Source of the DNA: Candidatus Cloacimonas sp. 4484_140
Lineage (GTDB): Bacteria; Cloacimonadota; Cloacimonadia; JGIOTU-2
DNA length: 24,770 nt
Direction of reading: 5' to 3'
NCBI GenBank assembly: GCA_002049945.1
Contig: MVCT01000003.1
Coordinates: 1-24,770 of the forward strand
In this document: positions 15,657-23,558 of the stretch, in pieces
Layout of the letters: each line of letters opens with the position of its first letter
Position numbering within the stretch: position 1 is the first letter of the stretch
Notes under the pieces: model-generated
Databases searched by the model: none
Told to the model about the DNA's origin: nothing
What the model saw: the letters and a program-made list of their open reading frames with translations, nothing else
Translations under genes and position numbers: made by a program

Positions 15657-16442
15657 TTATAAATCGTAAAATTCTTTTCTCCTATCATTGAATAGGTGAT
15701 TCTTTTCAGTGATCATTTTATATCTAGCTATTTCAGGATCAATGTCAACCTTCATGAGTACTTCTTCGGTTCCATTTGCCTGAATCAAAATATTTCCTTG
15801 CGGATCTGTTATCTGGCTCATTCCCGTAAAAGTAAGTGCCTGATCTCCATTTTTTTCTGATCCGATCCGATTACTGGTAATAGCGTACACATGATTTTCT
15901 ATTGACCGGGTGATCATAGCTTTTTGGCAGAAAGGCATTACAAGATTAGCAGAATGACACAATATGTCTGCACCCATAACTGACAGTGTGCGGGCAGATT
16001 CCGGGAATATCCAGTCAAAACATACCATAAGCCCGAGAAATGCATTCTTATATTTTGCAACTTTAAAACCGGTATTTCCCGGTGCGAAAAAATCCTTCTC
16101 ATTCAAAAATAAATGGGTTTTACGATAAATTGTTTGATTTCCAAAAGGATCTACAAAAATTTGAGAATTAAAGAATAGTTCCTCATCTTTTTCAAGAAAT
16201 CCAGCAACAAGAGCTGTTTGTTCGCGTACAGAAATATCATTGAAGAAATCAGGAATTCTGCCGTTACCAGTTGAAGAAAGTTGGTCCATCTCTTCTTTGG
16301 ATTCGAATGAATAACCACTCGTGCAAAGCTCTGGAAGAACGACAAGATCGGTGTTGCAATTCTGCAACAGCAAGGATATTTTATCGAGGTTCTGTTTCTC
16401 GTGAAACAGTTCGGGATAGAATTGAAGAAATCCTACTCGCAT
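15657..16442 (-). CDS. Carbon-nitrogen hydrolase (nitrilase superfamily)
   Basis: A 261-residue cytoplasmic amidohydrolase. The Glu-Lys-Cys triad of the superfamily is visible: Glu38 in VVLPELCTSGYSF, Lys108 in YRKTHLF, and Cys141 in LMVCFDWIFPESAR. These enzymes cleave non-peptide C-N bonds (omega-amides, carbamoyl groups, nitriles); the exact substrate cannot be read from the sequence. The ATG at 16442 was chosen because the family begins at once with a beta-strand (MRVGFLQFYPE); the in-frame TTG at 16472 adds residues inside pmbA. The gene starts four bases after the pmbA stop, so it depends on the tldD-pmbA transcript. Confidence 0.88.
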   Translation of the reverse strand: MRVGFLQFYPELFHEKQNLDKISLLLQNCNTDLVVLPELCTSGYSFESKEEMDQLSSTGNGRIPDFFNDISVREQTALVAGFLEKDEELFFNSQIFVDPFGNQTIYRKTHLFLNEKDFFAPGNTGFKVAKYKNAFLGLMVCFDWIFPESARTLSVMGADILCHSANLVMPFCQKAMITRSIENHVYAITSNRIGSEKNGDQALTFTGMSQITDPQGNILIQANGTEEVLMKVDIDPEIARYKMITEKNHLFNDRRKEFYDL

Positions 16443-16446
16443 GATA

Positions 16447-17750
16447 TTATCCGCTGATCGAAAGATCTTCAACCAGAATTGAAGGAGATCCGATTGCAGA
16501 GAGCTTAAATTTTAGATCATCAGCAATCCCCACGATCTGCTCCATAAGTTGGAGGAAATTTCCGGAAACAGTAAAGTTGTGAATTGGATATTTTCTTTGC
16601 CCATCTTCACAGTAAAAACCCTGAGCACCCATTGAAAAATCTCCCGAGATCGTATTGCATCCGCTGTGCATGCCTGACAATTGGACGATTTCAAGGCATT
16701 TTGGAAATTTAGAATACAGGTCTTTTTTGGAAGATAAACCTGGCTTAATGTACAAATTAGAAGGGGAAATATTTATTGTACTTTTGTATGATCGGCTTGC
16801 ATTTCCAGTCGAAACAGTACCGTCCTTAAGTGCTGTAATTGTGTTATGAAGGAACGATTGCAGTACACCATCAGCAATAAGTTCTGTCTTCTGAGAAGGA
16901 AAGCCCTCATCATCGAAAGGACGAGTATTATAGCCCTTGTTAAGAAGCGCATCATCAATGATATTTACGATAGAATTAGCAATATTCTTTCCGAGCTTCC
17001 CCTTAAGAAGTGATTGACCTTCCTGAACGGTTTTTGCTGAAAATATTCTCCAGAAAGTGCTCAATAAAGTAGCTGCCATTTCGTTGTTAAAAAGGATTGG
17101 ATAGTTACCTGACTGAATTTCATGCGCACTAAGTAATTCCAGTGCTTTTTGGGATGCTCCATTGCTTATATTCTGAGGTTTGATATCATTGAAATCGCGA
17201 GATAGAGCTTCGAAGTACCCCGACTTTGTTTCCTTTCCTTCTTTTGCAAGGAATATTCTTTGTTCAAACCGCTGGAATTAGCAATTTTTATAAAGGATTC
17301 ATTGTCACCAATAAGTGCATGGGGTACATTGACTATCCTTTTGTCATAGTCGAGAGCAATTTGTTCAAGCTCCTTTGCCTTCTCGATCTTATCCTCAACT
17401 GGAATTCTCAAAAGATCTTCATTGTAAATGTCTAGATTTTTGTCGATCGAAGGATAGTTTTCGAGTACAACTTTTTCTTTGAAATCAACGCTTTTTGCAT
17501 TTTTTCTTGCATTGAGAAGTGCTGATTCTAATGATTCTAGATCTAGTTTTTCTGTATATGAATAGCCGGTAATATCATCAAGAATAACTCTAATTCCAAG
17601 TCCGATCGAATCTGAATAATTAAAGCTGTCAATATCCCGCCTGAAGATTTTTACAGAAAATGCTTTTGATTTCGAGAGATACACATCATAATGCTGTATA
17701 CCATGCCCTTTGGCAAGTTCTTGTATGTGCTGAAATTCTTTTTCAAACAT
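16447..17750 (-). pseudogene. pmbA: PmbA/TldE metalloprotease subunit, broken by a frameshift
   Basis: TldE/PmbA pairs with TldD in a cytoplasmic metalloprotease that degrades unfolded peptides and, in E. coli, matures microcin B17 and clears CcdA. Two frames make one protein. Residues from the ATG at 17750 (MFEKEFQHIQELAKGHGI) run to SSGLNKEYSLQ. The continuation GKETKSGYFEALSRDFND and the whole C-terminal half, down to SPSILVEDLSISG, lie one frame back. The switch falls at AAAA (17242-17245). Adding one A restores SLQKEGKETKSGYF, exactly what the family has. As written, the first frame stops near 17166. AGGAG (17756-17760) supports the start. The catalytic metal site of the pair lies in TldD, so this subunit naturally lacks HExxxH. 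Sequencing error is as likely as true decay. Confidence 0.85.
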
Positions 17751-17755
17751 TATTT

Positions 17756-17760
17756 CTCCT
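17756..17760 (-). promoter_or_regulatory. Ribosome binding site fixing the pmbA start
   Basis: AGGAG on the minus strand, five bases before the ATG at 17750, favours that start over an in-frame upstream start at 17798. Confidence 0.7.
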
Positions 17761-17778
17761 ACATTCAATATTTTTACC

Positions 17779-17919
17779 ACAAAAAGCAATAAAGGCACGA
17801 AAACGGGTTTTAAGAGAACATATTCTTTTAAATTTTATTTTATCAATTTCGTGCCTGCCTCGGCGTAACGTAGTGGAGACTGGTGTTTCGCCTGCAACGT
17901 CGTAACGAAGTGAAGATGT
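17779..17919. repeat. Repeat-like insert between tldD and pmbA
   Basis: The 173-base gap between tldD and pmbA holds an inverted repeat, GGCACGAAA (17794-17802) against TTTCGTGCC (17847-17855). A pair of imperfect direct repeats follows: GGCGTAACGTAGTGGAGA (17862-17879) and GTCGTAACGAAGTGAAGA (17899-17916), matching at 15 of 18 bases. The first arm resembles, in reverse, the GTTTTTCGTGCCTTTG phrase at 9921. In one frame the minus strand reads VAGETPVSTTLRRG, but no gene start fits it. It looks like a small non-coding dispersed element that landed in the operon. Confidence 0.5.
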
Positions 17920-17923
17920 GTGG

Positions 17924-19199
17924 TTAAGCATTTTTCTTCCTTCCACCGACAACGATCTCATCAACCTTGATCGTCGGCTGTCCAACGCATGTGGGGATGC
18001 TGCCGCTCTGAGAACCGCACATTCCTTCTGCCATTTCCAGATCATTGCTTATCATGCTGATCTTCTTTAAGATATCACGACCGTTTCCAATCAAAGTAGC
18101 ACCGCGCACCGGTTTGGTAACTTTCCCTTTTTCAACAAGATATCCTTCGCTAACAGAAAAATTAAATTCACCAGTTCCTGGCTGAACAGAACCGCCACCC
18201 ATTTTTTTGGCGTACAAACCAAAATCGACGGAAGATATCATGTCATCAATTGTATCGGTTCCTGTGTCGATGAAGGTATTTCTCATTCGAGATGTTGGGG
18301 CAAATTTATACGATTGTCTTCTTCCGCTTCCAGTGGAAGGAGTACAGATCTTCATTCCACCGAGTTTGTCAATCATAAAGGATTTGAGAACACCTTTGTC
18401 TATCAGAACAGTTCTCTTAGTGGGACTGCCTTCATCATCGATCGTACTTGAGCCCCATTTATTTGGAATCGTTCCGTCATCTATCGCAGTAAGGCATGAG
18501 TTGGCAATTTGTGTTTCCAGCTTATCGGCAAATACAGAAGCCCCTTTAGCAACAGATGTGGTCTCAAGAGAATGTCCGCACGCCTCATGAAATATTACGC
18601 CACCAAAGGCTATTACGCCACCAAAGGCGTTTCCAATAATGATGGGAAATTTACCACTTGGAGCATAATCAGCGAGAAGCATTTTTACAGCTCTTTCTGC
18701 TGTTGTTCTACCTAGTTCTTCAGGATCGAGACTTTGCAATCATTACTTGCTGGGCTTTTTCCATATAATTAATAATTACTTGTGAAATATAAGCAGAGAA
18801 ATTTCTTGATGCGGTATCAATTGAATGAATTAATGCAATTTTATCCTGATGAGGAACCGAGTCAAAAGGAATGAGGATTTTGTGTGTAGAATCATACAGT
18901 GTTTCAGTCAAATCGATGACTGTTAAAGTTTTGTTTCCAATCTCTGCCTTACTTACGGCTTCTGCCGCTTTTAGAAGTCCTTTTTCTGAAACATCATTTG
19001 TAAAAGCATAGATCGCTTTATGTCCATAAAAAACCCGTACCCCAGCCCCGTAATCGTTTCCATTGATGGACTTTACTATTTTGCTATCGAGCAACTGCAT
19101 CGTAGAGCTGATTGAATCTTCAAAAAAAAGTTCAGAAAAATCTGCTCCATTTGAGAGTGCCTTTTGAAGGACTCTCTCAATTATTGATTTTTTTATCAT
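17924..19199 (-). pseudogene. tldD: TldD metalloprotease subunit with internal deletion and duplication
   Basis: TldD carries the zinc HExxxH site of the TldD/TldE protease. The start at 19199 (MIKKSIIERVLQKALSNGAD) has GGAGG four bases upstream. The N-terminal part is intact to INYMEKAQQVMIA, then runs KSRS-stop. The C-terminal half continues in another frame from SLDPEELGRTTAERAVKML (18733 onward) to QPTIKVDEIVVGG. About 50 residues that TldD proteins have between these points (the AxxDGxxxxDxRxxxRxSVxV part) are missing, so the lesion is a deletion of a length not divisible by three. Separately, an exact 18-bp duplication turns FGGVIFHEACGHSLE into AFGGVIAFGGVIFHEACGH, six extra residues right before the metal motif. 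The histidines themselves remain. As written, no complete TldD can be made. Confidence 0.85.
18593..18628. repeat. Exact 18-bp tandem duplication inside tldD
   Basis: TATTACGCCACCAAAGGC occurs twice in direct succession (18593-18610 and 18611-18628) with no mismatch. It encodes the extra AFGGVI on the minus strand and keeps the frame. Confidence 0.95.
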
Positions 19200-19241
19200 T
19201 GTACCTCCATGCTGTGCTCAGGCTTGAAAAGTGGACATTAC

Positions 19242-19269
19242 TGTCAAGAAAGTGTAAAATATTTTGACA
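19242..19269. promoter_or_regulatory. Divergent promoter region between tldD and queD
   Basis: Two consensus -35 hexamers face away from each other in the 111-base gap: TTGACA on the minus strand (19242-19247, toward tldD) and TTGACA on the plus strand (19264-19269, toward queD). Together they form a TGTCAA/TTGACA inverted repeat with a 16-base spacer. Clear -10 boxes are not seen at the standard distance; AAATAAATAAG (from 19281) is the best on the queD side. Shared regulation of the two operons is possible. Confidence 0.4.
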
Positions 19270-19310
19270 ATAAATTACACAAATAAATAAGCTTATATGT
19301 TGAGGCAGAA

Positions 19311-19691
19311 ATGTTTATAATTAATATTAAAAGTAATTTCAGCGCTGCCCATAATCTTGTGGGCTATAAAGGTGACTGCGCAAAGGTGCATGGACACAAC
19401 TGGAATGTTCGTCTTGCACTTAGATGTAATAAAATTGATGGGCTTGGAATGACTATAGATTTCAAGATATTGAAAAAGGAATTTAACAAGCTTTTGCAAG
19501 AATTCGACCATGAAAATCTTAATAGTTTAAAATGCTTTAGTAATTGCAATCCTACTTCAGAGATAATTGCAAAAAAGATTTTTCAAAAAGCTCAGTTGGT
19601 TTTTAATAATGAGAGCACTTCAGTATATGAAATCGAAGTAAGCGAATCAGAGAAATATTCTGTTATTTATAGACCTCATGAAAATACTTGA
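19311..19691 (+). CDS. queD: 6-carboxy-tetrahydropterin synthase (QueD)
   Basis: A 126-residue enzyme of the 6-pyruvoyl-tetrahydropterin synthase fold. It converts dihydroneopterin triphosphate to 6-carboxy-tetrahydropterin, an early step to 7-deazaguanine and queuosine. Zinc ligands His14 (FSAAHN), His27 and His29 are visible, and Cys23 in CAKVHGH gives the QueD-type CxxxHGH motif. FDHENLN and NPTSEIIA follow as expected. GAGG lies five to eight bases before the ATG. No queC, queE or queF is near, so the remaining steps must be encoded elsewhere. It heads a plus-strand operon whose last gene, mnmE, is also a tRNA-modification gene. The 3' end overlaps engB by 14 bases. Confidence 0.92.
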   Translation: MFIINIKSNFSAAHNLVGYKGDCAKVHGHNWNVRLALRCNKIDGLGMTIDFKILKKEFNKLLQEFDHENLNSLKCFSNCNPTSEIIAKKIFQKAQLVFNNESTSVYEIEVSESEKYSVIYRPHENT

Positions 19692-20310
19692 TTCGAAATT
19701 TGTTGAGAGCGCATATAAGTTTTCTGACCTTTCAGAAAGCGATTTGCCCGAAATAGCATTTATCGGCCGATCTAATGTTGGGAAATCTTCTTTAATAAAT
19801 GCATTACTTCAAAGAAAGAATCTCGCCCAGATCAGCAAGAAACCCGGCAAAACCCGAACGATAAACATTTTCGAGGTGTCATCCAGATATGGCGATCAAA
19901 AGGGAAAACTTAACTTTGCTGATCTTCCCGGATACGGCTATGCAAAAATTCCTAAGAAGATGCAACAAGCATGGAAAACGCTAATCGATAATTACATTTC
20001 CAAGAGAAAAAATCTTTGCGGGTTAGTATTGATAGTGGATATACGGCATGATGCGGATAAAAAAGATATTGAAGCAAAAGAATGGATCGTGTCTCATGGA
20101 AAAGAAATATTGCTTGTTCCCACAAAAGCGGACAAGTTAAGCAAATCACAAGCAGCAATAAAGATAAGGACTCTAAAAGATAAATTTTTATTATTACCAC
20201 ATCACGAAATTATTGGATTTTCTTCAAAATCAAAGATTGGTAAGGAAGAAATATTACAATGGATCGGGCAAATTATTGAGTCAGCTACGAATGGAGATGT
20301 TATATGTTAG
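19678..20310 (+). CDS. engB: Ribosome biogenesis GTP-binding protein EngB/YsxC
   Basis: A 210-residue TRAFAC-class GTPase needed for late 50S subunit assembly. G1 is GRSNVGKSS (30-38), the switch/G2 region PGKTRTIN, G3 DLPGYGYAK, G4 TKAD and G5 SSKS; PGYGYAK is specific to this family. The start overlaps the end of queD and the stop overlaps the dxs start by seven bases, so queD-engB-dxs-mnmE looks like one transcript with coupled translation. Length and motifs are normal. Confidence 0.96.
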   Translation: MKILDSKFVESAYKFSDLSESDLPEIAFIGRSNVGKSSLINALLQRKNLAQISKKPGKTRTINIFEVSSRYGDQKGKLNFADLPGYGYAKIPKKMQQAWKTLIDNYISKRKNLCGLVLIVDIRHDADKKDIEAKEWIVSHGKEILLVPTKADKLSKSQAAIKIRTLKDKFLLLPHHEIIGFSSKSKIGKEEILQWIGQIIESATNGDVIC

Positions 20311-22172
20311 AAAAAGTGAAAAATCCCGATGATCTTAAGAAGTTAGATTTACTTGAACTTAAAGAATTATGCAAAGACTTAAGACATAGAATTATTGAAG
20401 TTACGTCAAAAAAAGGCGGGCACCTTGCTCCGAGTCTCGGGGTGGTCGAACTCACCGTTGCTCTTTTAAATGTATTTGACCCGCTAAAAAATAGAATTAT
20501 ATGGGATGTCGGACATCAATCTTATGCATATAAAATATTAACAGAAAGAAATGAAGCATTTGAGAACTTACGGCAATACGGCGGATTAAGTGGTTTTAAT
20601 TCGATATCAGAAAGTAAATATGATGCTTTTGGTGTTGGACATAGCAGCACAGCACTATCGGCTGCACTAGGTATTTCGGTTGGAAAAGAACATAAAAAAA
20701 ATCCGGCTAAAACTGTAGTTGTCATTGGAGATGGTGCACTCACCGCAGGTGAAGCATTTGAAGGACTCAATAATATTGGCGGTTTGAAAAAAGACATTAT
20801 TGTCATTCTTAATGATAATTCAATGTCTATATCGAAAAATGTCGGTGGAATGCATCATTATTTGGCAAATGTGCTTTCGGGCAGACACTATAACCGCATC
20901 AAAAATGATGTGTGGGACATGGTGCAAACGCTTCCAGGAGTAGTAAGGAATAAGATCATAAAAGGTGCCCGCAGATTTGAAGAGAGCATACTCAATATGG
21001 TCATACCAAATAGTCTCTTCGAGGATCTGGGTTTCAGATACGTAGGACCGATCAACGGACATGATCTGCCGACTACAATAAAAATATTAAAACAGGTTCG
21101 AAATAATATTAGCGAACCGGCACTTATACACGTAATTACAAAAAAAGGGAAGGGGTATGAATTTGCTGAAAATGATGCAATAAAATTTCATGGAATATCA
21201 TCATTCAACAACATAACCGGCGAGATCAATAAAGCACATGTTAAACACCCCTTACCTTCATATTCTAAGGTATTTGGGGATACGCTAATTGAGATAGCAC
21301 AAAAGGATAAAGATGTAGTTGCGATAACTGCAGCAATGTGTGATGGAACAGGTCTGAATGAATTTCGAAAGAGATTTCCCGATAGATTGTATGACGTTGG
21401 TATTGCAGAACAGCATGCCGTAACCTTTGCGGCGGGAATGGCTACAGAAGGCTTAAAACCTTATGTAGCAATATATTCTACATTTCTCCAGCGAGCATTT
21501 GATCAGATTATTCATGATGTTGCCCTGCAGAAGCTTCCAGTGAAATTCGCTATAGATAGAAGTGGGCTCGTAGGCGAAGACGGACCGACCCACCATGGCG
21601 CTTTTGATATATCTTTTATGAGCTGCATCCCAAATATGGTTATTATCGCCCCTAAAGATGGGGATGAACTGAGGAGAATGCTTCTATTCATGAATAACTA
21701 TCAAAAGGGACCAATTGCTATACGCTATCCCAGGGGTCGGATAGGTGTATATGATTTTGGGAAACAAAGAATTAGCTTGGGTAAATCGGAAGTAATCTAT
21801 AAAGGAGAAAAAACAGCAATTATCTGCGCCGGAACAAGTTTTAAGATAGGGCTTGAGGTTTATAATAAGCTTAAGAAAAAAAAGATAAACACATTCCTTA
21901 TAAATGCCCGGTTCATTAAACCTCTCGATAAGGGTATGTTGAAGAATCTACATGAGAAGAAAGTTAAAAACATAATTACGATTGAGGAAAATGCTCTTTA
22001 TGGAGGATTTGGTTCCGCAGTTATAGAAAGTTGCAACGAATTGAATCTCTCATTTAATATAACTCGTTTTGGGCTTCCGGATGAATTTGTTACTTATGGT
22101 GATGCGAATATTTTAAGAGAAAAGATTGGTCTTACAGCACAAAATATTTATTCATATATACTCACATTATGA
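20304..22172 (+). CDS. dxs: 1-deoxy-D-xylulose-5-phosphate synthase
   Basis: First enzyme of the MEP isoprenoid pathway: pyruvate plus glyceraldehyde 3-phosphate gives DXP and CO2, using thiamine diphosphate. Its 622 residues are full length. Seen: SKKGGHLAPSLGVVELTVAL, WDVGHQSYAYKILT, the ThDP/Mg motif GDGALTAGEAFEGLNN (from 142) with NDNSMSIS, catalytic Glu369 in YDVGIAEQHAVTFAAG, and DRSGLVGEDGPTHHGAFD in the pyrimidine domain. A C-terminal transketolase domain completes it. Translation overlaps engB (7 bases) and mnmE (4 bases). The lineage therefore appears to use the MEP rather than the mevalonate route. Nothing unusual otherwise. Confidence 0.97.
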   Translation: MLEKVKNPDDLKKLDLLELKELCKDLRHRIIEVTSKKGGHLAPSLGVVELTVALLNVFDPLKNRIIWDVGHQSYAYKILTERNEAFENLRQYGGLSGFNSISESKYDAFGVGHSSTALSAALGISVGKEHKKNPAKTVVVIGDGALTAGEAFEGLNNIGGLKKDIIVILNDNSMSISKNVGGMHHYLANVLSGRHYNRIKNDVWDMVQTLPGVVRNKIIKGARRFEESILNMVIPNSLFEDLGFRYVGPINGHDLPTTIKILKQVRNNISEPALIHVITKKGKGYEFAENDAIKFHGISSFNNITGEINKAHVKHPLPSYSKVFGDTLIEIAQKDKDVVAITAAMCDGTGLNEFRKRFPDRLYDVGIAEQHAVTFAAGMATEGLKPYVAIYSTFLQRAFDQIIHDVALQKLPVKFAIDRSGLVGEDGPTHHGAFDISFMSCIPNMVIIAPKDGDELRRMLLFMNNYQKGPIAIRYPRGRIGVYDFGKQRISLGKSEVIYKGEKTAIICAGTSFKIGLEVYNKLKKKKINTFLINARFIKPLDKGMLKNLHEKKVKNIITIEENALYGGFGSAVIESCNELNLSFNITRFGLPDEFVTYGDANILREKIGLTAQNIYSYILTL

Positions 22173-23553
22173 TTAATCATAATGACACGATTGCAGCAGT
22201 TTCGACACCGCCTGGAATTGGTGGGATTTCTGTAATTAGAATAAGCGGAGTAGATTGTACTAAAATTCTTGAGAAAATATTTAAATCCAATCTCTCTGCG
22301 AAAGAGATGCAGTCACACCACATATATTATGGTAAAATCTTTGATGACAATTCATTGATAGATGAAGTACTTGTTTCTGTTTTTAAGAAACCAAACAGTT
22401 TTACAGGAGAGGATGTTTTAGAAATAAGTTGTCACGGAGGTTCCTTCGTTACTCAACGAGTACTTCAGACAATTCTGAGGAATGGTGCGAGGCATGCCGA
22501 AAAAGGCGAATTTACAAAAAGAGCATTTCTTAATGGCAAGATCGATCTCACTGAAGCAGAAGCAGTGATAGATCTTATACAGGCATCAACAAAGCATTCT
22601 CTGGAATCAGCGCTATTTCAACTGGAAGGAAAGCTGCACCACGCCATTAAATTAATTTTGGATGATATTTCAACAATAAGATCAGAAATTGAGCTGGACA
22701 TAGATTTTTCTGATCAAGGGTTAGAGCACAAAAAATATGAAGATTATCTTATTGTACTTAAAGAGATTAAAACAAAGATCGGAAGATTGATCTCATCGGC
22801 ACAAGAGGGATTGATACTACATGATGGTTACAGGGTTGTTATCGCAGGACCTCCTAATGCAGGAAAGTCAAGTGTGTTCAATAAAATAATTGAGAACGAA
22901 AGAGCGATAGTGACAGAAATTCCAGGTACAACAAGAGATTATATTGAAGAAGATATTGCTCTTGAGGGCTATTTAATAAAACTCTTCGATACTGCGGGTT
23001 TAAGAGAAAGGGCTGATGAAATTGAGCGATTTGGCATAGAAAAAGCATATAAGATTTTGAAGAACGCACATCTTATTTTATGGATTGAAGATTGTACTGT
23101 TTCACGTGAAACATCTATTCCGAGTTTTGAGGGAACAAAATTGATATCTGTTATGAATAAATCGGATTTATTCCGAGTTTTGAGGGAACAAAATTGATAT
23201 CTGTTATGAATAAATCGGATTTAATTGAAAAGAAAGAAATAGAAGTGGAAGAATTAATCTTCGTTTCAGCAAAAACAGGCAATGGAATAAACCGGCTGAA
23301 GCAAGAAATAATTAAAAATGTTGATATACAGAAATTTGATCTAACTGGTGGTATTATCAGTCAGCTCAGTGCTGCAGAGAAAAGTTTGAAAGCAATAAAC
23401 CAGGCAATAGAAACGACAGAAGCAGAAAAAGGGCTTGAATTTATTGCTTTTGATCTTCATGAAGCAAGTGAATATCTTGAGGAAATAATTGGTAAAATCA
23501 GCAGTGAAGATATAATAAATTCGATATTTGATCGATTTTGTGTAGGAAAATAA
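22169..23553 (+). pseudogene. mnmE: tRNA modification GTPase MnmE, broken by a 53-bp tandem duplication
   Basis: MnmE (TrmE) with MnmG makes the 5-carboxymethylaminomethyl/5-aminomethyl group on wobble uridine 34. The N-terminal folate-binding domain (MINHNDTIAAVSTPPGIGGI, PNSFTGEDVLEISCHGG) and helical region are intact. In the G domain, G1 GPPNAGKSS, switch EIPGTTRDYIEE and G3 DTAGLRE are normal. An exact 53-bp duplication at 23116-23221 then shifts the frame right after G4 NKSDL, giving FRVLREQN-stop at 23197. The rest (G5 SAKTG, helices and the C-terminal DRFCVGK) continues from about 23194 in another frame. Deleting one copy restores a normal 443-residue protein. A TTG overlapping the TGA could in principle restart a 119-residue C-terminal fragment. 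mnmE usually follows yidC; here it follows dxs. Confidence 0.9.
23116..23221. repeat. Exact 53-bp tandem duplication inside mnmE
   Basis: The block starting TATTCCGAGTTTTGAGGG at 23116 recurs without mismatch at 23169, an offset of 53 bases. 53 is not a multiple of three, so the duplication itself causes the frameshift. There are no target-site or IS-like features at its edges. Confidence 0.97.
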
Positions 23554-23558
23554 TTGAA

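Noticed and set aside
17233..17250. Programmed ribosomal frameshift in pmbA
   Set aside because: No canonical slippery heptamer in frame and no obvious stimulatory structure; a single missing A explains the data more simply.
17743..18045. 100-residue minus-strand reading frame containing VAGETPVSTTLRRG between and across tldD and pmbA
   Set aside because: It overlaps the tldD end in another frame, has no ribosome-binding site, and its middle is the repeat-like insert. Not a convincing gene.
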